64,000 nt of DNA from Sternotherus odoratus (GCA_032164245.1 JAVMKO010000002.1:91153340-91217339), one strand, 5' to 3'; counted from the stretch's first letter, positions 47,259-57,672 are shown. The notes: generated by a model not told the origin, from the letters alone. A program made the numbers and translations.

Positions 47259-49529
47259 TCTTCCACATATGGGAAGAAAGGGATAGTATAATTTGAACTC
47301 AAGAGTGTCTGCAAGTTGAATAGCATGTATTTCATTTGCTATGTAGGTAAATAGGCCTGCTGTGTATAAAGTAACAGACAGCAATAGGTGGTACACTGAA
47401 GTCTGACAGTCACATGATGAAGCCATGAACCCTCATGCACCTGCTCCAACGGTGCATGTAGTCTGAGGGTTTTCCCTGATTGATGTCGGTGTAACTGCTT
47501 CGCAGGCTGTGTGGGTGAAGGATGTGGGTTGGCTTTGTGCAGTGCACTGTTCTAAACTTCCATCTGACATTACATAAGGAGAAGAGAGACGGAGACTCTC
47601 ACATGCCCACCCACACAGACAAACAGACAGATATAAAAATACATGACCTTAAAAATCAGGAAACAAGCAAAAAGGAGGAAGCATCTTTCTCACTAGTGAA
47701 GCAAATAAATCATAGATGAAAACAACACAGGCATAAAAACAACGAAGAGCTAACTTCATTCCTGGTGGAACACCCCCGATGTCAATGGATTTACATTAGG
47801 GATGAGGCTGGTCTGTTACCTTTACAATGTTTGTTAGCACCCTCTACAGCTACTGCTTTGCTCAAAATATTATTAATTTAACCCAGCTATTTAATCGGAG
47901 TCCATGCTATCACAGAAAGCCAGAATACAACAACAGTCCTGAACAACAACAACAAAATGTGTGTTTAAGTTTGGGCTAGTGCAGTGGGGGAGCATCTGGA
48001 AACTAGAGATGAGCAAACTTAAGTTTCCAAAGGTCTGTTGGGCTAAACATCCAAAGGGAAGCTCTCAAGCTAGTTTGGTTTTACAAAAAAACATGGTTCA
48101 CTCATAGTCCAAAAGGCAGCAAACCACTCAACAGTCCAGTATTATTCACACCCCCTCTCTCTTTTAGAAGGCAGAACATCTGTATGGTGTCCTGTTCAAG
48201 GGCTAATGAATGTCACCATGCCCATCTGAAACATTTCCAGTAAATTACACTTAAATACCTTGGGAATACTCTGTTTATTATTGTAAAAAGGTGGGCTCCT
48301 GGGACTTCAGAAAGAAAGAATTCTTCCTCCCTACGCCTTCTTTCAACTCCAGAAACACCCTCTATCCTTGGCAACCCATGTGTTGTTCCATCTACTCCAA
48401 ATCCAGTTTTGTGAAGGCAAATTATTCATTACACTTGTTTAAAAGAAAATGATTGTGTTGCACCAAAGTAATATGTATATGTAAGTAAACCACCTAACTC
48501 CCAACCGTATCCATGTTGTACATAGCTACATAGATACCCAGTTGAGTACGGTTCCTTTTCATAAAGTTACAGTGCTGGAAGAAACTCTAAGTCAGTCAAT
48601 ACAGCAGCTTGTGGCTGAGGTGAAGGGTGTGAACAAAGGCTGTTCACAGACGGCTGTGGATAGAAGTCTCCCAGAAACTTTGTAATTCACACAGAGAAAT
48701 GTGCTGAAACTTTGGGCCTGTGTAATTGTGAATGATGAGCCTGAAAGAGAGATGTGAGCAGAACAGAGATAGAGCTGAACACTCACTTCAGATCCAATCA
48801 CACTCCAACCGCACCCACTGTGCCAGAACCACATACAAGAGAGGTACATAGCCACTGCCACTTTCTGTCATCCCTGGGCTGCAAATCACACAAAGGGAAA
48901 GGGAGGCAGGAGACGTAAGAGTCCTTGTCCTGGGGCCAGGCCCTTTCAGGGAAGTCAGGGACCAGCCTACCTGTGACTGGCTTCCCTAAGGACAATGAGA
49001 CAACCCAGATCCAACTGTGAACAGTTAATTATCGAGGTGGCTGGGTGGGAGTTAATTAGTTATGGAACACCTGGGCCTTATAAAAGGTTATGAGAGCTCA
49101 GAGAGGAAGCTCCAGAACACAGCAAGAAATCTCAAAAGGAGAGGGACTTTGCAGGAGAATTGGATAGAGAGCTCACCAGAAAACAGGACCTCTGAAAGGA
49201 GCTGCTGGAGGGAGATGGTTCCAAAAAGGCTATAAATGTCAAAGCCATAGGAAAGTCCTGTCCCAGCAGGAGGACCTCACCAGACAGTGGTAAAAGGTCC
49301 AGGTCCTTGGGGAAGTACACATCAATCCATAAAAAACCCTCTGCACAGTCCCTGCATCCAGAGAGGGCACCCTTCTCCAGGTGACAGCAGGAGGCAAGAC
49401 TCCAGAAGAGTGGTCCCAGTCAAGAGGGCCTTACTGGTAAAGAGACTGGAGGGAAGAGACAGCTGGATTCAGGTGAAGCAGACAGACTAATATTAATGGA
49501 CACTAAGGGCGAACATTTGTTTGCATTTC
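47259..49529. other. Intergenic DNA, no gene seen
   Basis: No supported gene. From about 48985 to 49490 the sequence becomes G/A-rich ('cacctgggccttataaaagg' at 49067 resembles a promoter TATA region) and may belong to a dispersed LTR-like repeat, but I could not define ends. Confidence 0.4.
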
Positions 49530-50370
49530 TGTACAGCTGCAACGGGTTGGGACTCACCACCATGCGCCTCCTGCCGGATAGTCCGGGAATTAGCACTGTT
49601 CACGGCGGAGCGCCCTCCTCTGGTGGTATCCCATCCGTCTACTCTGGTCTGTTGTCTTCTGTTAACGCCTGGACTCGCGCTGCTCCTTGCATGCGTCATC
49701 CTCTGCAAGACACTGCCCTCCGGCAGTACCCCCAAGTCCACACTCATCCCCTTCTGGGGGGGGATTCAGTAGTCCCTCAGCTGCCTAGCTGCAGTGGCCA
49801 GCCACCCCCAAGTCGAACCCCTTCTGGCAGGGGTCAGGTGCAGTCTATAGAAGCCACTCCAACAGCCAGGTGCAGTCTAAGGGGAAAAGGGGGGGACCCA
49901 GGCCCGCCCTCTATTCTGGGTCCCAGCCCAGGGACCCTTTGGCAGCAGCTGTCCTGCCCGCCTTCTCTCCTCCAGTCCCTTGTACTCTCCCTGGGCCACT
50001 TCCCCTGTGGCCCCTCTGCACCGGATGGCCCCTCTCTCAGGGCCGGCAGCCTGGCAGGTAACCAGGGCAGAGTTCCCTTCTGCTCCACCCGGGCCTGCCC
50101 AGCATTGCTCTGTTGCTGGTGCTACAGCTCCTCTCCCAGGAGCCAGACCTTCCCCCTTGAAGCTCCAGGAGAGACTCCCTGCCCCTCTCCTGGGCAGCCT
50201 TCTTATAGTGCCTAGCCAGCCCCTCATTGGCTGGCTACAAACTTGACCCTGATTAGCCCACAGTAAGCCCTTTCCTTATTGGCTGGCCACCTGCGCAGCC
50301 TCTCTGGCCTACTCTTACCCCCTCTGGCAGGGGAGTGGGGCAGTTGCCAGAAGTGGCATTGTTCACTATA
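49530..50370 (-). repeat. GC-rich repeat-like block, possible LTR
   Basis: An abrupt GC-rich block. On the minus strand 'cactataagaaggctgccc' (50194-50212) is TATA-like, and CCAAT-type motifs ('cagccaatgagg', 'ccagccaataagg') lie upstream. That order (CCAAT boxes, then TATA) fits a Pol II promoter in an LTR. The 239-codon plus-strand frame (49496-50215) is Pro/Ser-rich, has no domain and is a compositional artefact. No TSD or exact TG...CA ends could be set. Confidence 0.35.
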
Positions 50371-50820
50371 TACAAGCTTCATGGAACATATTAATAGCCC
50401 ATATGGGGAAACTGAGACAGGAAAACACCTGCTTCTCCTCAGCAGGCTCCCAGCAGGCATGCAGGGTGACGCCAGCATTGATACCAGGGGGCTTTCAGGG
50501 GCCGAATGCCCATGCTATAAAAGCCTCATTCCTCCATGCCCAGCCACAGAGCTGGCTTTGCATGTCAGAGGAAGCAAGCAACATAATCTGAAAAGGATGC
50601 TCCCCCCATTGCTAGTAACAATTTTAATCCAAGATACCCACATCTTCAGCACAGTTCTGTGTAGAAACTATACACTCTGGCCCTAAATAATAATTAATGT
50701 GTGTATAATAGACTTTCCAAGGTATATTAAAGCATTATGGAATCCTTGTGTATGGAATTATAAAATTATTGTAATTTTTCTGAATTTGGGGAATTTTCTT
50801 GGAACTATAGCTACAGATTT
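50371..50820. other. Intergenic DNA, no gene seen
   Basis: No supported features. Confidence 0.5.
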
Positions 50821-50822
50821 AG

Positions 50823-51032
50823 CCCTGGTCTACACTGGGGGAGAGGGGAATCAATTTAAGATATGCAACTTCAGCTACGAGAATAGCATAACTGAAGTCA
50901 ACATACTTAGTAGAGTACAGGAGTCGACAGAGTGCTCGGGGATTGATTTATCGCATCTAGACTAGATGTGATAAATCGACCCCCGATAGATCGATCTCAC
51001 AGCATCGATCCCCGCCAGAGTGTAGGCCCACC
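50823..51032. mobile_element. Harbinger-type MITE, second copy
   Basis: The left end 'ccctggtctacactggggg' and right end 'ccagagtgtaggccc' are imperfect inverted repeats. The interior shares 'atgcaacttcagctac', 'ggagtcgacag' and a long near-palindrome 'tttatcgcatctagac' / 'tagatgtgataaatcg' (50945-50979). It is related to the copy at 10264-10548 and shorter by an internal deletion. Confidence 0.65.
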
Positions 51033-51974
51033 CATAGATCAAGAGCTGATAAGTGACCAGTAATTTTGGCTGTCCCACATGAGACAGACAAAGGATAATT
51101 ACTCAGCATTTTTAAATGCAAGTTGGTGTAAAAAGTGGGCACCCAACAATGTGTGGCATTTTAAAAAAAAAAAAAAAAAACTTGGCCACATGAAGTATTT
51201 GCTGTGCAGAGACTTAAAATCCTGAACCACATTTACCCACGCTAATACACATGGAAGAAATATTTAACTTTCATGTGCATCAGCAGTCTGCCAATAAATA
51301 TTTGGCAAGGCTTATGGGGCAGGTTAGTTGCAGGTTACTGTAGATGCAATTCTGAACCTAAGGAATGTAGCTCTTGCCATCTATTTTTCCTCACACTGAC
51401 TTCAGTTAGACATAAAACATACTAATCTTTAGATGTGGATGTTACACTACATCCAAACCCTCAAGTCTTGTTTTGCAAAGTATGACAAAACTTCAAAAAG
51501 AAACAGTAAATGATGGCTTCTTTTTAATGATAACTTTTGTTTGTTGAATGTTAGTGGGGAACCACTATACTTAATTCCTGGTGAAATACCTTGTCCTCAA
51601 AAGACTACTGCTCAAAAATATCATATGCCATGATCTACCCACTAAGGAATTAGCACAGCAGGCTATGAACGCAACATCTGGGAGAAGATGTATGAAAGGC
51701 AACAATGATTTTAAATGTCAATAGTAAAGCCAAGGATTCTAAAACTTCAAACCAGAGGCTGAATCTGGACTGAACTTTCCTGGGTGAAGTAATAAAAATA
51801 ATTGGCTTTGCATGCCTCGTATTATCCATAATTTTGAAACCATTTCTGTTGAAGAATAATCAGCATTGGTGTGAAATGCCCATGAATAGATAGGTGAAGG
51901 GGAAAACGGAAGTGAAGTTCAATGTTAGAGAAAATAATAATAATAGTAACAACTATGATAATATTTAGCTACCA
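51033..51974. other. AT-rich intergenic DNA, no gene seen
   Basis: No supported features apart from a poly-A run at 51163-51180. Confidence 0.5.
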
Positions 51975-52003
51975 TAGCATTTTGCATCTGTAGATCTCAA
52001 ACA
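51975..52003 (-). repeat. MIR/L2-like ancient repeat, first half
   Basis: The run 'agcattttgcatctgtagat' then 'ctcaaaca' is one half of an old dispersed repeat whose other half resumes at 54781. The two are separated by the composite insertion. The last ten bases (51994-52003) are duplicated at 54771-54780. Confidence 0.65.
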
Positions 52004-52235
52004 ATACAGCTAAACCACCCTGAACACACCGGATCCTGTCTGATCTTGGAAGCTAAACAGGGTTGGGCCTGACTAGTACTTGGATGGGAGACCTCCTGGG
52101 AATACCAGGTGCTGTAGGCTTAACATGGGCATGGGGCTAGCAACTCCACCCCGTAAGGGAACCAATTGCTACTGAAACACCAACACCAGTTGGTGGCCCA
52201 TACCCTGGCTGGGGGGTGATGGGCAGAGAGAGATA
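52004..52235 (+). mobile_element. 5S-rRNA-derived SINE, second copy
   Basis: The first ~118 nt are close to vertebrate 5S rRNA ('taaaccaccctgaacacacc', 'gatcttggaagctaaacagg', 'cttggatgggagacctcctg', 'aataccaggtgctgtaggct'), keeping the internal promoter region. A linker 'gggctagcaactccacccc' follows. The tail from 52160 ('aaccaattgctactgaaaca', 'ccagttggtggcccata', 'ggctggggggtgatgggcag', GA repeats) matches the LINE 3' end at 54679-54768. The 5' start aligns within a few bases of the copy at 505-754. Confidence 0.9.
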
Positions 52236-52324
52236 GTAGTGCATATTAGAAGAATATCTCCTGTTAAGCTTAAAAAAAAGAGAAAATGTGATAAGGCAGA
52301 AATATCTAGGCAATGGTAATTTTT
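52236..52324 (+). terminator. SINE 3' flank ending in a Pol III-type TTTTT
   Basis: This AT-rich stretch has no TTTT on the plus strand until TTTTT at 52320-52324. The LINE begins at the next base. A Pol III transcript started inside the SINE would be expected to end exactly here, so the segment fits read-through flank copied from another SINE locus. It shows no similarity to the SINE or LINE. Confidence 0.5.
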
Positions 52325-54545
52325 CACGGTCCCGGGCCGTACCATCTTCGATAACCTATATTTGGTCCGGGACCTGCTAGGGTGTAGGGAGGGACTGTCG
52401 TTCGCCCTCCTGTCCCTGGACCAGGAGAAGGCGTTCGACAGGATGGATCACGGGTACCTCCTGGGCACTCTGCGGGCATTCGGCTTCGGCCCCTAGTTTT
52501 TGGGTTTTCTCCGGGTGCTGTATGCTGAGGCGGAGTGCTTGGTCAGGCTCAACTGGACCCTGATCGAGCCGGTCAGCTTCGGGCAGGGAGTACGGCGGTG
52601 TGCCCCCTCTCGGGCCAGCTGTACGCTCTGGCAATCGAGCCCTTCCTCTGTCTCCTCCGACGGAGGTTGACGGGGTTGGTGCTTCGGGAGCCGGAGCTGA
52701 GGCTGGTCCTGTCGGCATACACTGACGATGTACTCCTCGTGGTCCAGGACCCGGGCGACCTGGTGCGGGTGGAGGCCTGCCAAGCCATGTACTCGGCTGC
52801 CTCCTCCGCCTGGGTCAACTGGGTCAAGAGCTCTGGCCTGGTGGTCGGAGACGGGTGGCAGGTCAGCTCCCTCCCACCCGCACTTCAAGCCATCCGGTGG
52901 AGCGCGGGTCCACTGCTCTATCTTGGCATTTATCTCTCCGCCACGCACCCCTCTCCTCCAGAAAACTGGCAGGATTTGGAGGGCAGGGTGGGTGAGCGGG
53001 TGCGGAGATGGAAGTGACTGCTCCGGTGTCTCTCCCTACGTGGGAGGGCGCTAGTTTTGAATCAACTGGTCCTGTCCATGCTCTGGCACCGGCTCAACAC
53101 CCTGAGCCCAGCCCCGAGGATCCTGGCCAGACTCCAGAGGCTCGCCCTGGAGTTCTTCTGGCCGGGACAGCACTGGGTCTCTGCAGGGGTTCTGAGTCTT
53201 CCCCTGGCGGAAGGAGGACAGGGCCTGGTCTGCTTGTGCAGCCAGGTCCATGTCTTCCGCCTCCAGGCCCTGCAGAGACTCCTTTATGGTGCTGGTAGTC
53301 CGGCATGGAGAACGTTGGCGCATGCCTTCCTCCGCCGCCTCCGGGGGCTTCGCTACGACAGGCAGCTCTTTTTTCTTCACCAGAGGGGTCTTCTGCAAGA
53401 CCTCTCGGAGCTGCCGGCCTTCTACCAGGACCTCCTCCAGACCTGGAAGCTCTTCGGGGTAACCAGTTCCTTTGTGGCCACCAAGGGAGAAGATCTCCTC
53501 GCGGAGCCCCTGCTACACAATTCCAGTCTTCGTGTGCAGGTGGCGGAGTCTCCCTCAGTGCACCGGAGGTTGGTCCTGGGAGAAATCACTAAAGTCAGAG
53601 ACCTCCAGGACTATGACAGAGGGGACTGGGTGGACCCCCGTGCGCTTGCTCGGCGCATGGGGCTCTCCACCCTTGCGACCCCCCTGCGCGTACTGCAGGA
53701 GGTGAGGACCGCTCTGTCTCCCGTCTCTCTCGGTTTCCTGCAGCGGGCCCTGCGAGAGGGTTCTCCCCGCCCGCCCCTCATCCCGGGCCCTCCGGAAGTG
53801 GTAATTGGGCCCCGGCTTCATGAGCCCTCCCGGCCTCCCCACACCCTGAGCCGGCTGCACACCTTGCAGCCGGTCCCATTTCAAACCGCGCCGAGGAAAC
53901 AGCTGTACACGCTCGTGCTTCACACATTACATCTCCTCACCCTCGCGTTCCGCCCCGATACCAAGTGGCGGGACTACCTACCACCGAACGAGGGTGAGCG
54001 GCCCCGGTAGGCCACCTTCTATTCCACGCTAATTCCACGGCCCACCGAGGATATTAGTTGGCGGCTCCTTCATGGAGCCATAAGCACGGGCGTGTACTTG
54101 GCGCGGTTCCTTCCCATGCCCGACACCTGTCCCTTCTGCGGCATGAGGGAGGATCTGGCGCAGGCCTACCTCGAGTGCGCCAGGCTGCAGCCCCTATTCC
54201 GGCTCCTCCAGAACCTCCTATTGAGGTGCTGGCTGCACTTTTCCCCACACCTTTTTCTTTTTGGACACCCTATCCGTGGCCCCACAAAGTCGCGAGACCT
54301 CCTCGTCAACCTCCTCCTGGCGCTTGCCAGAGTCACCATCTACAACACCAGGAGGAGCATGCTAGACGAGGGGGTACGGTGCGACTGTGGGGCCTACTTC
54401 AGGTCACTCATCCATTCACGCATCCGGGCAGAGTTCCACTGGGCAGCGTCCACTGGCTCCCTCGACAGCTTTGCGGAGCAGTGGGCGCTGTGCGGGGTTC
54501 TCTGCTCGGTGTCCCCATCCTGTACCCTCGTTTTGAACCTATGAC
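52325..54545 (+). pseudogene. Tx1-clade (L1-like) LINE ORF2 fragment: reverse transcriptase and C-terminal region
   Basis: This is the 3' part of a non-LTR retrotransposon ORF2. The endonuclease and the start of the reverse transcriptase are missing (5' truncation). It begins at 'VPGRTIFDNLYLVRDL', followed by the RT motif with 'LDQEKAFDRMD' (about 52419-52451). The catalytic box reads Y-T-D-D (52718-52729) in 'AYTDDVLLVV', keeping both aspartates. Downstream come the long Tx1-type thumb/linker region (53057-54010) and a C-terminal cysteine motif 'CPFCGMREDLAQAYLEC' (about 54127-54177), where the usual histidine position appears to be Q. Breaks: TAG at 52494-52496, a ~1-nt loss near 52587-52600, TGA at 53015-53017 and TAG at 54008-54010. 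After 52600 one frame runs to TGA at 54542-54544. In vertebrates such proteins are usually annotated 'transposon Tx1 149 kDa protein-like'. It is inactive. Confidence 0.85.
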
Positions 54546-54770
54546 CATCATGCACTCCCCTGCCTTTTTTCATTAGTTGTCCCCCATATTCAGTTGGCCC
54601 CGGGTCTAGTGTCCCTCCCGCAAGGCTGGGGGAGGGACTTCAGTAACGGGCGGGCTTAGGCCCGCCCGTCCCCCGGGTAACCAAAAGGTACTGAAACACA
54701 AACACCAGTTGGTGGCCCATAACCCCGGCTGGGGAGTGACGGGCAAAGAGAGAGAGAGAGAGAGAGAGAT
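54546..54770 (+). mobile_element. 3' UTR and (GA)n tail of the Tx1-like LINE
   Basis: The UTR contains a strong GC hairpin ('ggcgggcttaggcccgcc', 54650-54667). The last ~90 nt match the SINE tail: 'aaccaaaaggtactgaaaca', 'aacaccagttggtggcccat', 'ggctggggagtgacgggcaa', then (GA)n at 54746-54769. A shared 3' end is how LINE reverse transcriptases are thought to recognise partner SINEs. CACCA/TGGTG can form a small hairpin in this tail. Confidence 0.85.
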
Positions 54771-54780
54771 ATCTCAAACA

Positions 54781-54925
54781 GTTTTATACAGCAAATATTA
54801 AGTATCTCAATTTAACAGATGGGGAAACTGAGAAATAGTGAGATAAAGGGACTTGTTAAAGGTCATATAGCAGGTTATTGGTAAAGCTGTAAATATGACC
54901 CAGGGTTCTCAATTGTAACTGCATT
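54781..54925 (-). repeat. MIR-like SINE, second half of the interrupted repeat
   Basis: 'tttaacagatggggaaactg', 'aaagggacttgttaaaggtc' and 'atatagcaggttattggtaa' match the reverse complement of the MIR core ('cctcagtttccccatctg', 'tgaccttgggcaagt'). It joins smoothly to 51975-52003 if the insertion and one TSD copy are left out. Confidence 0.75.
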
Positions 54926-55097
54926 GGCCCACCTGCTAGATCACAGAGATCAAAAATAGCCTATTAGTATATTAGTTAAAAATAATCTCCCCTATATTTC
55001 CATCCATTTGGGTCTTCCTGATTAACCCAATAACTGCTACTAGCAATATACGGATTTGAGCAACAGAAATTCAGTGTTTCATTGCCTCCCATCTTAT
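54926..55097. other. Short intergenic spacer, nothing seen
   Basis: No feature recognised. Confidence 0.5.
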
Positions 55098-55819
55098 CTT
55101 TAAAGTAGGGATGGGCAAACATTTTGGCCCGAGGTCCACAACGGGGTTCAAAATTGTATGGAGGGCCAGGTAGGGAAGGCTGTACCTCCCCAAACAGCCT
55201 GGCCCCATACCCTATCCGACCCCCGTCCCACTTCTTGCCCCCTGACTATCCCCCTCAGAATCCGCGATGCATTCAACCCCCCCACTCCTTGTCCCTTGAC
55301 TTCCCCCCTCCAGAGACCCCCCACCCCAACCAAGACTCCATCCCCTATCTAAGCCCCCTGTCCCTTGTCCCCTAACCATCCCCTCCAGAGACCCCCCCGT
55401 CCCTAATCACCCCCTAAGACTCTGCTCCTTACACAACCCCCCCTTCCTATTCCCTAATTGCCCCGACCCCTAGCCACACCCCCTCCCCTTGACAGGCCCC
55501 CTGGGACTCCAATGCCCTATCCAACGCCCCCATTCCCCATCCCCTGATCATTCCCTGAGACCCTCTGCCCCTTATCCAACCCCCAGTCAGCTTACCACAC
55601 CGCTCAGAACAGCGTGTCTGGCCAGAGCCAGGTACACTGCCATGCAGATCTGTCAGAGCACGCAGCCCCACCCCCCAGAGAGCTGCTTGTGCAGCGCGCT
55701 GAGGCTGCAGGAGGGACGACAGCAGGGGAGGGGGGAGGAGCTAGCCTCCCCAGCCGGGAGCTATGGGGCCAGGCCACATGTGGCCCACGGGCCATAGTTT
55801 GCCCACCCCTACTTTAAAG
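55098..55819. mobile_element. Complete non-autonomous hAT-like element 'TAGGGATGGGCAAAC', 8-bp TSD
   Basis: A 706-bp element (55106-55811) has ends 'tagggatgggcaaac' and 'gtttgcccacccctac' less one base. The exact TSD 'ctttaaag' lies at 55098-55105 and 55812-55819. The C-rich interior is the reverse orientation of the GC-rich body in 20279-20981 (it shares 'aggctgtacctccccaaaca' in inverse form with 'gtttggggaggcacagcc'). The ends 'ggcccgaggtccacaac' and 'ccacatgtggcccacgggcc' are family hallmarks. No transposase. Confidence 0.9.
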
Positions 55820-57342
55820 GGGCACTTCTACTTTTCTGTGGATTTGCCCCGCCTCCTGCAACATCAGACCCTAGGGTTCAAAAAGGTCCCAAATTAAAAT
55901 TTGTGCCAAGTAAATCTTTTTTTTTTTTTGCATCACAACACTGTAAGTGTATCATCAGCCAAGATAGGAATAAATGATGCTCACCCACTTGAAAAATTAA
56001 AATGCTGACTTATTTTTTCATGGGCTGGTATCTCCAATGGTGACTAATAGAAACTGTGGCGGTTACTAGCCATCGTCAAAGTGCATAAATGTCGCTTTGG
56101 TGCATCAAAAGCCTCAACACAACCATGAAGCTGGACTAGGATCAGCCCCACTTGCAATAATTGCTCCAATCTGCTGAGCACCGTGGCCTTCTTGGAAACA
56201 AGAAAGACCACATACTCACTACTAGTCCAACACCTAGTCTGCTAAACATGTAAGAACATTTGGCTTTGATACTTGTCCCATATGAAATAACCAAATGCTA
56301 GAATAGCAAAAGAAGATGCAACTGAAAGAGCTCAAAAGGAATGCATGCTAAACAATGCTATAAATTGCAACCCTGTGTGGAATCCCACAATAAAAAGGTC
56401 TGTAGTTTGGAATTCTAATCAAAGGGTCTGGAAAACCGGCAAGCCCTTGGGCTCCATTGCATTTGGGACTGGTGAACTGTCACTGCTGGAATAAAGCAAA
56501 AGAGTGGACCTTTCGTTTATTCTTCTGCAAAATGGGGATGATGTTTACCTAACTCACGAGGGTGATGTGAGCTTGATTAATATTTGTAAAGCACCTTCAA
56601 TACCTATAATAGTCTTGATCTATTGCTATAGGATATGGTAATATTACAATTATGCACCACACACAGATCCAGGCTGCTTCACTCAGCCACTGTAACCAAC
56701 TATTCAGATACTCCACTTTAATTATTGGTTTCAGGCCAACAGAACCAGACACCCTCATTTTTCCAGTGAATGAAAAATGTGAATCTGTTGAATCAGCAGT
56801 TATCTCAAAATGTGATTGTCAGCCAGAATCCAGTCACACTCCAGTTCATCTCCCCACTCAGTCTTGCAAGGTTCTGACCAAGCCAGAAATTTCATCTCTG
56901 AAATGATGAAGGGAGGGATCTAAGTAGATATATTAGATGAACTAAGATATCAACCATATTTTTTTCTTTTTAAACCTCTCCCCACTTCCATTCAAATTGA
57001 ATTTAATATCTTTGAAATATCTAAGCAGAGAGGATCTCTAATACATGTGAGAGGAGACACTCTAACATCTATGTTATTTTTTCTTTATTTTTCATATATA
57101 CAGTGATTCTTTTTAACAAAGGTGATACCTAGAACAGGGGAGACACAAGGTAAGAGTGGATGCCTTGAAATTAAAATCCCTGACAGGACACAACACTACA
57201 ATTAAGTAGGTTAACAAACACAACTGCATTTAGCGAAACAATAAGAAAACGTATCTTATCCTTGAGTTAGAGTAACATCAGAGAGGTTAAAGTAAAAAAC
57301 ACAAACTAACTCTTTCCTGCTAAGGAAAAGTCTTTGCAACTG
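55820..57342. other. Intergenic DNA containing a MIR remnant
   Basis: No gene seen. A poly-T run lies at 55918-55929, and the MIR remnant at 56525-56612 is listed separately. Confidence 0.5.
56525..56612 (+). repeat. MIR-like SINE remnant
   Basis: 'gcaaaatggggatgatgttt', 'acctaactcacgagggtgat', 'gtgagcttgattaatatttg' and 'taaagcacc' follow the second half of MIR ('taaaatggggataataa', 'cctacctcatagggttg', 'tgaggattaaatgag', 'tgtaaagcgct'). Confidence 0.7.
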
Positions 57343-57460
57343 GTTTCAGAGTGGTAGCCATGTTAGTCTGTATCCTCAAAAAGAATGAGGAGTACTTCTG
57401 GCACCTTAGAGACTAACAAATTTATTTGGGCATAAGCTTTTGTGAGTTAGAACCCACTCC
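57343..57460 (+). mobile_element. Short turtle retroposon, near full length
   Basis: Head 'tttcagagtggtagccatgt' and 'tagtctgtatcctcaaaaag', middle 'gagtacttctggcaccttag' and 'agactaacaaatttatttgg', end 'gcataagcttttgtgagtta'. This is the common form of the family also at 14944, 21983 and 44165. No TSD was identified. Confidence 0.75.
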
Positions 57461-57672
57461 TATTTGTTCAGCTTTCCCCCTCCTTGCAGTCATTCTAATA
57501 TTTATACTCTTTGGTCACAATAAGTATACCCCTGCAAGGCATTTTGAGTGCAAGATCAGTCCATGAGCCAGTGTCTCTGCCAAGATTATTTGCTTTCCCA
57601 TTACCTTTTAACCTTCACAATATGCATGCTCCCCCAGATCTCTCTTTCCCCCATTCTGTTAGTTTTAAGGAA

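Larger units (their letters stand above)
51994..54780 (+). mobile_element. Composite insertion: 5S SINE + flank + Tx1-like LINE, one 10-bp TSD
   Basis: The exact TSD 'atctcaaaca' lies at 51994-52003 and 54771-54780. The first base after the left copy is the 5' start of a 5S-derived SINE (52004). The last bases before the right copy are the (GA)n tail of the LINE (to 54770). Between the SINE end (about 52235) and the LINE start (52325) are 84 bp of unrelated AT-rich sequence ending in TTTTT (52320-52324). Neither part has its own TSD: the sequences next to the internal junctions do not match the outer ones. The unit therefore looks like a single target-primed insertion made from two RNAs. Confidence 0.75.

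Noticed and set aside
49496..50215. A 239-codon gene
   Set aside because: Low-complexity Pro/Ser/Gly-rich frame in a GC-rich repeat-like block, overlapped by several other open frames on both strands.
51997..52122. A functional 5S rRNA gene
   Set aside because: It has multiple substitutions against vertebrate 5S, and it continues into a linker and LINE-like tail shared with the copy at 494-765, with no immediate terminator. It is a SINE.
52236..52262. A TSD for the SINE alone
   Set aside because: Only 'atatctc'-like 5-7 bp similarity to the left flank occurs and it is not adjacent to the SINE end, whereas the 10-bp match lies after the LINE.
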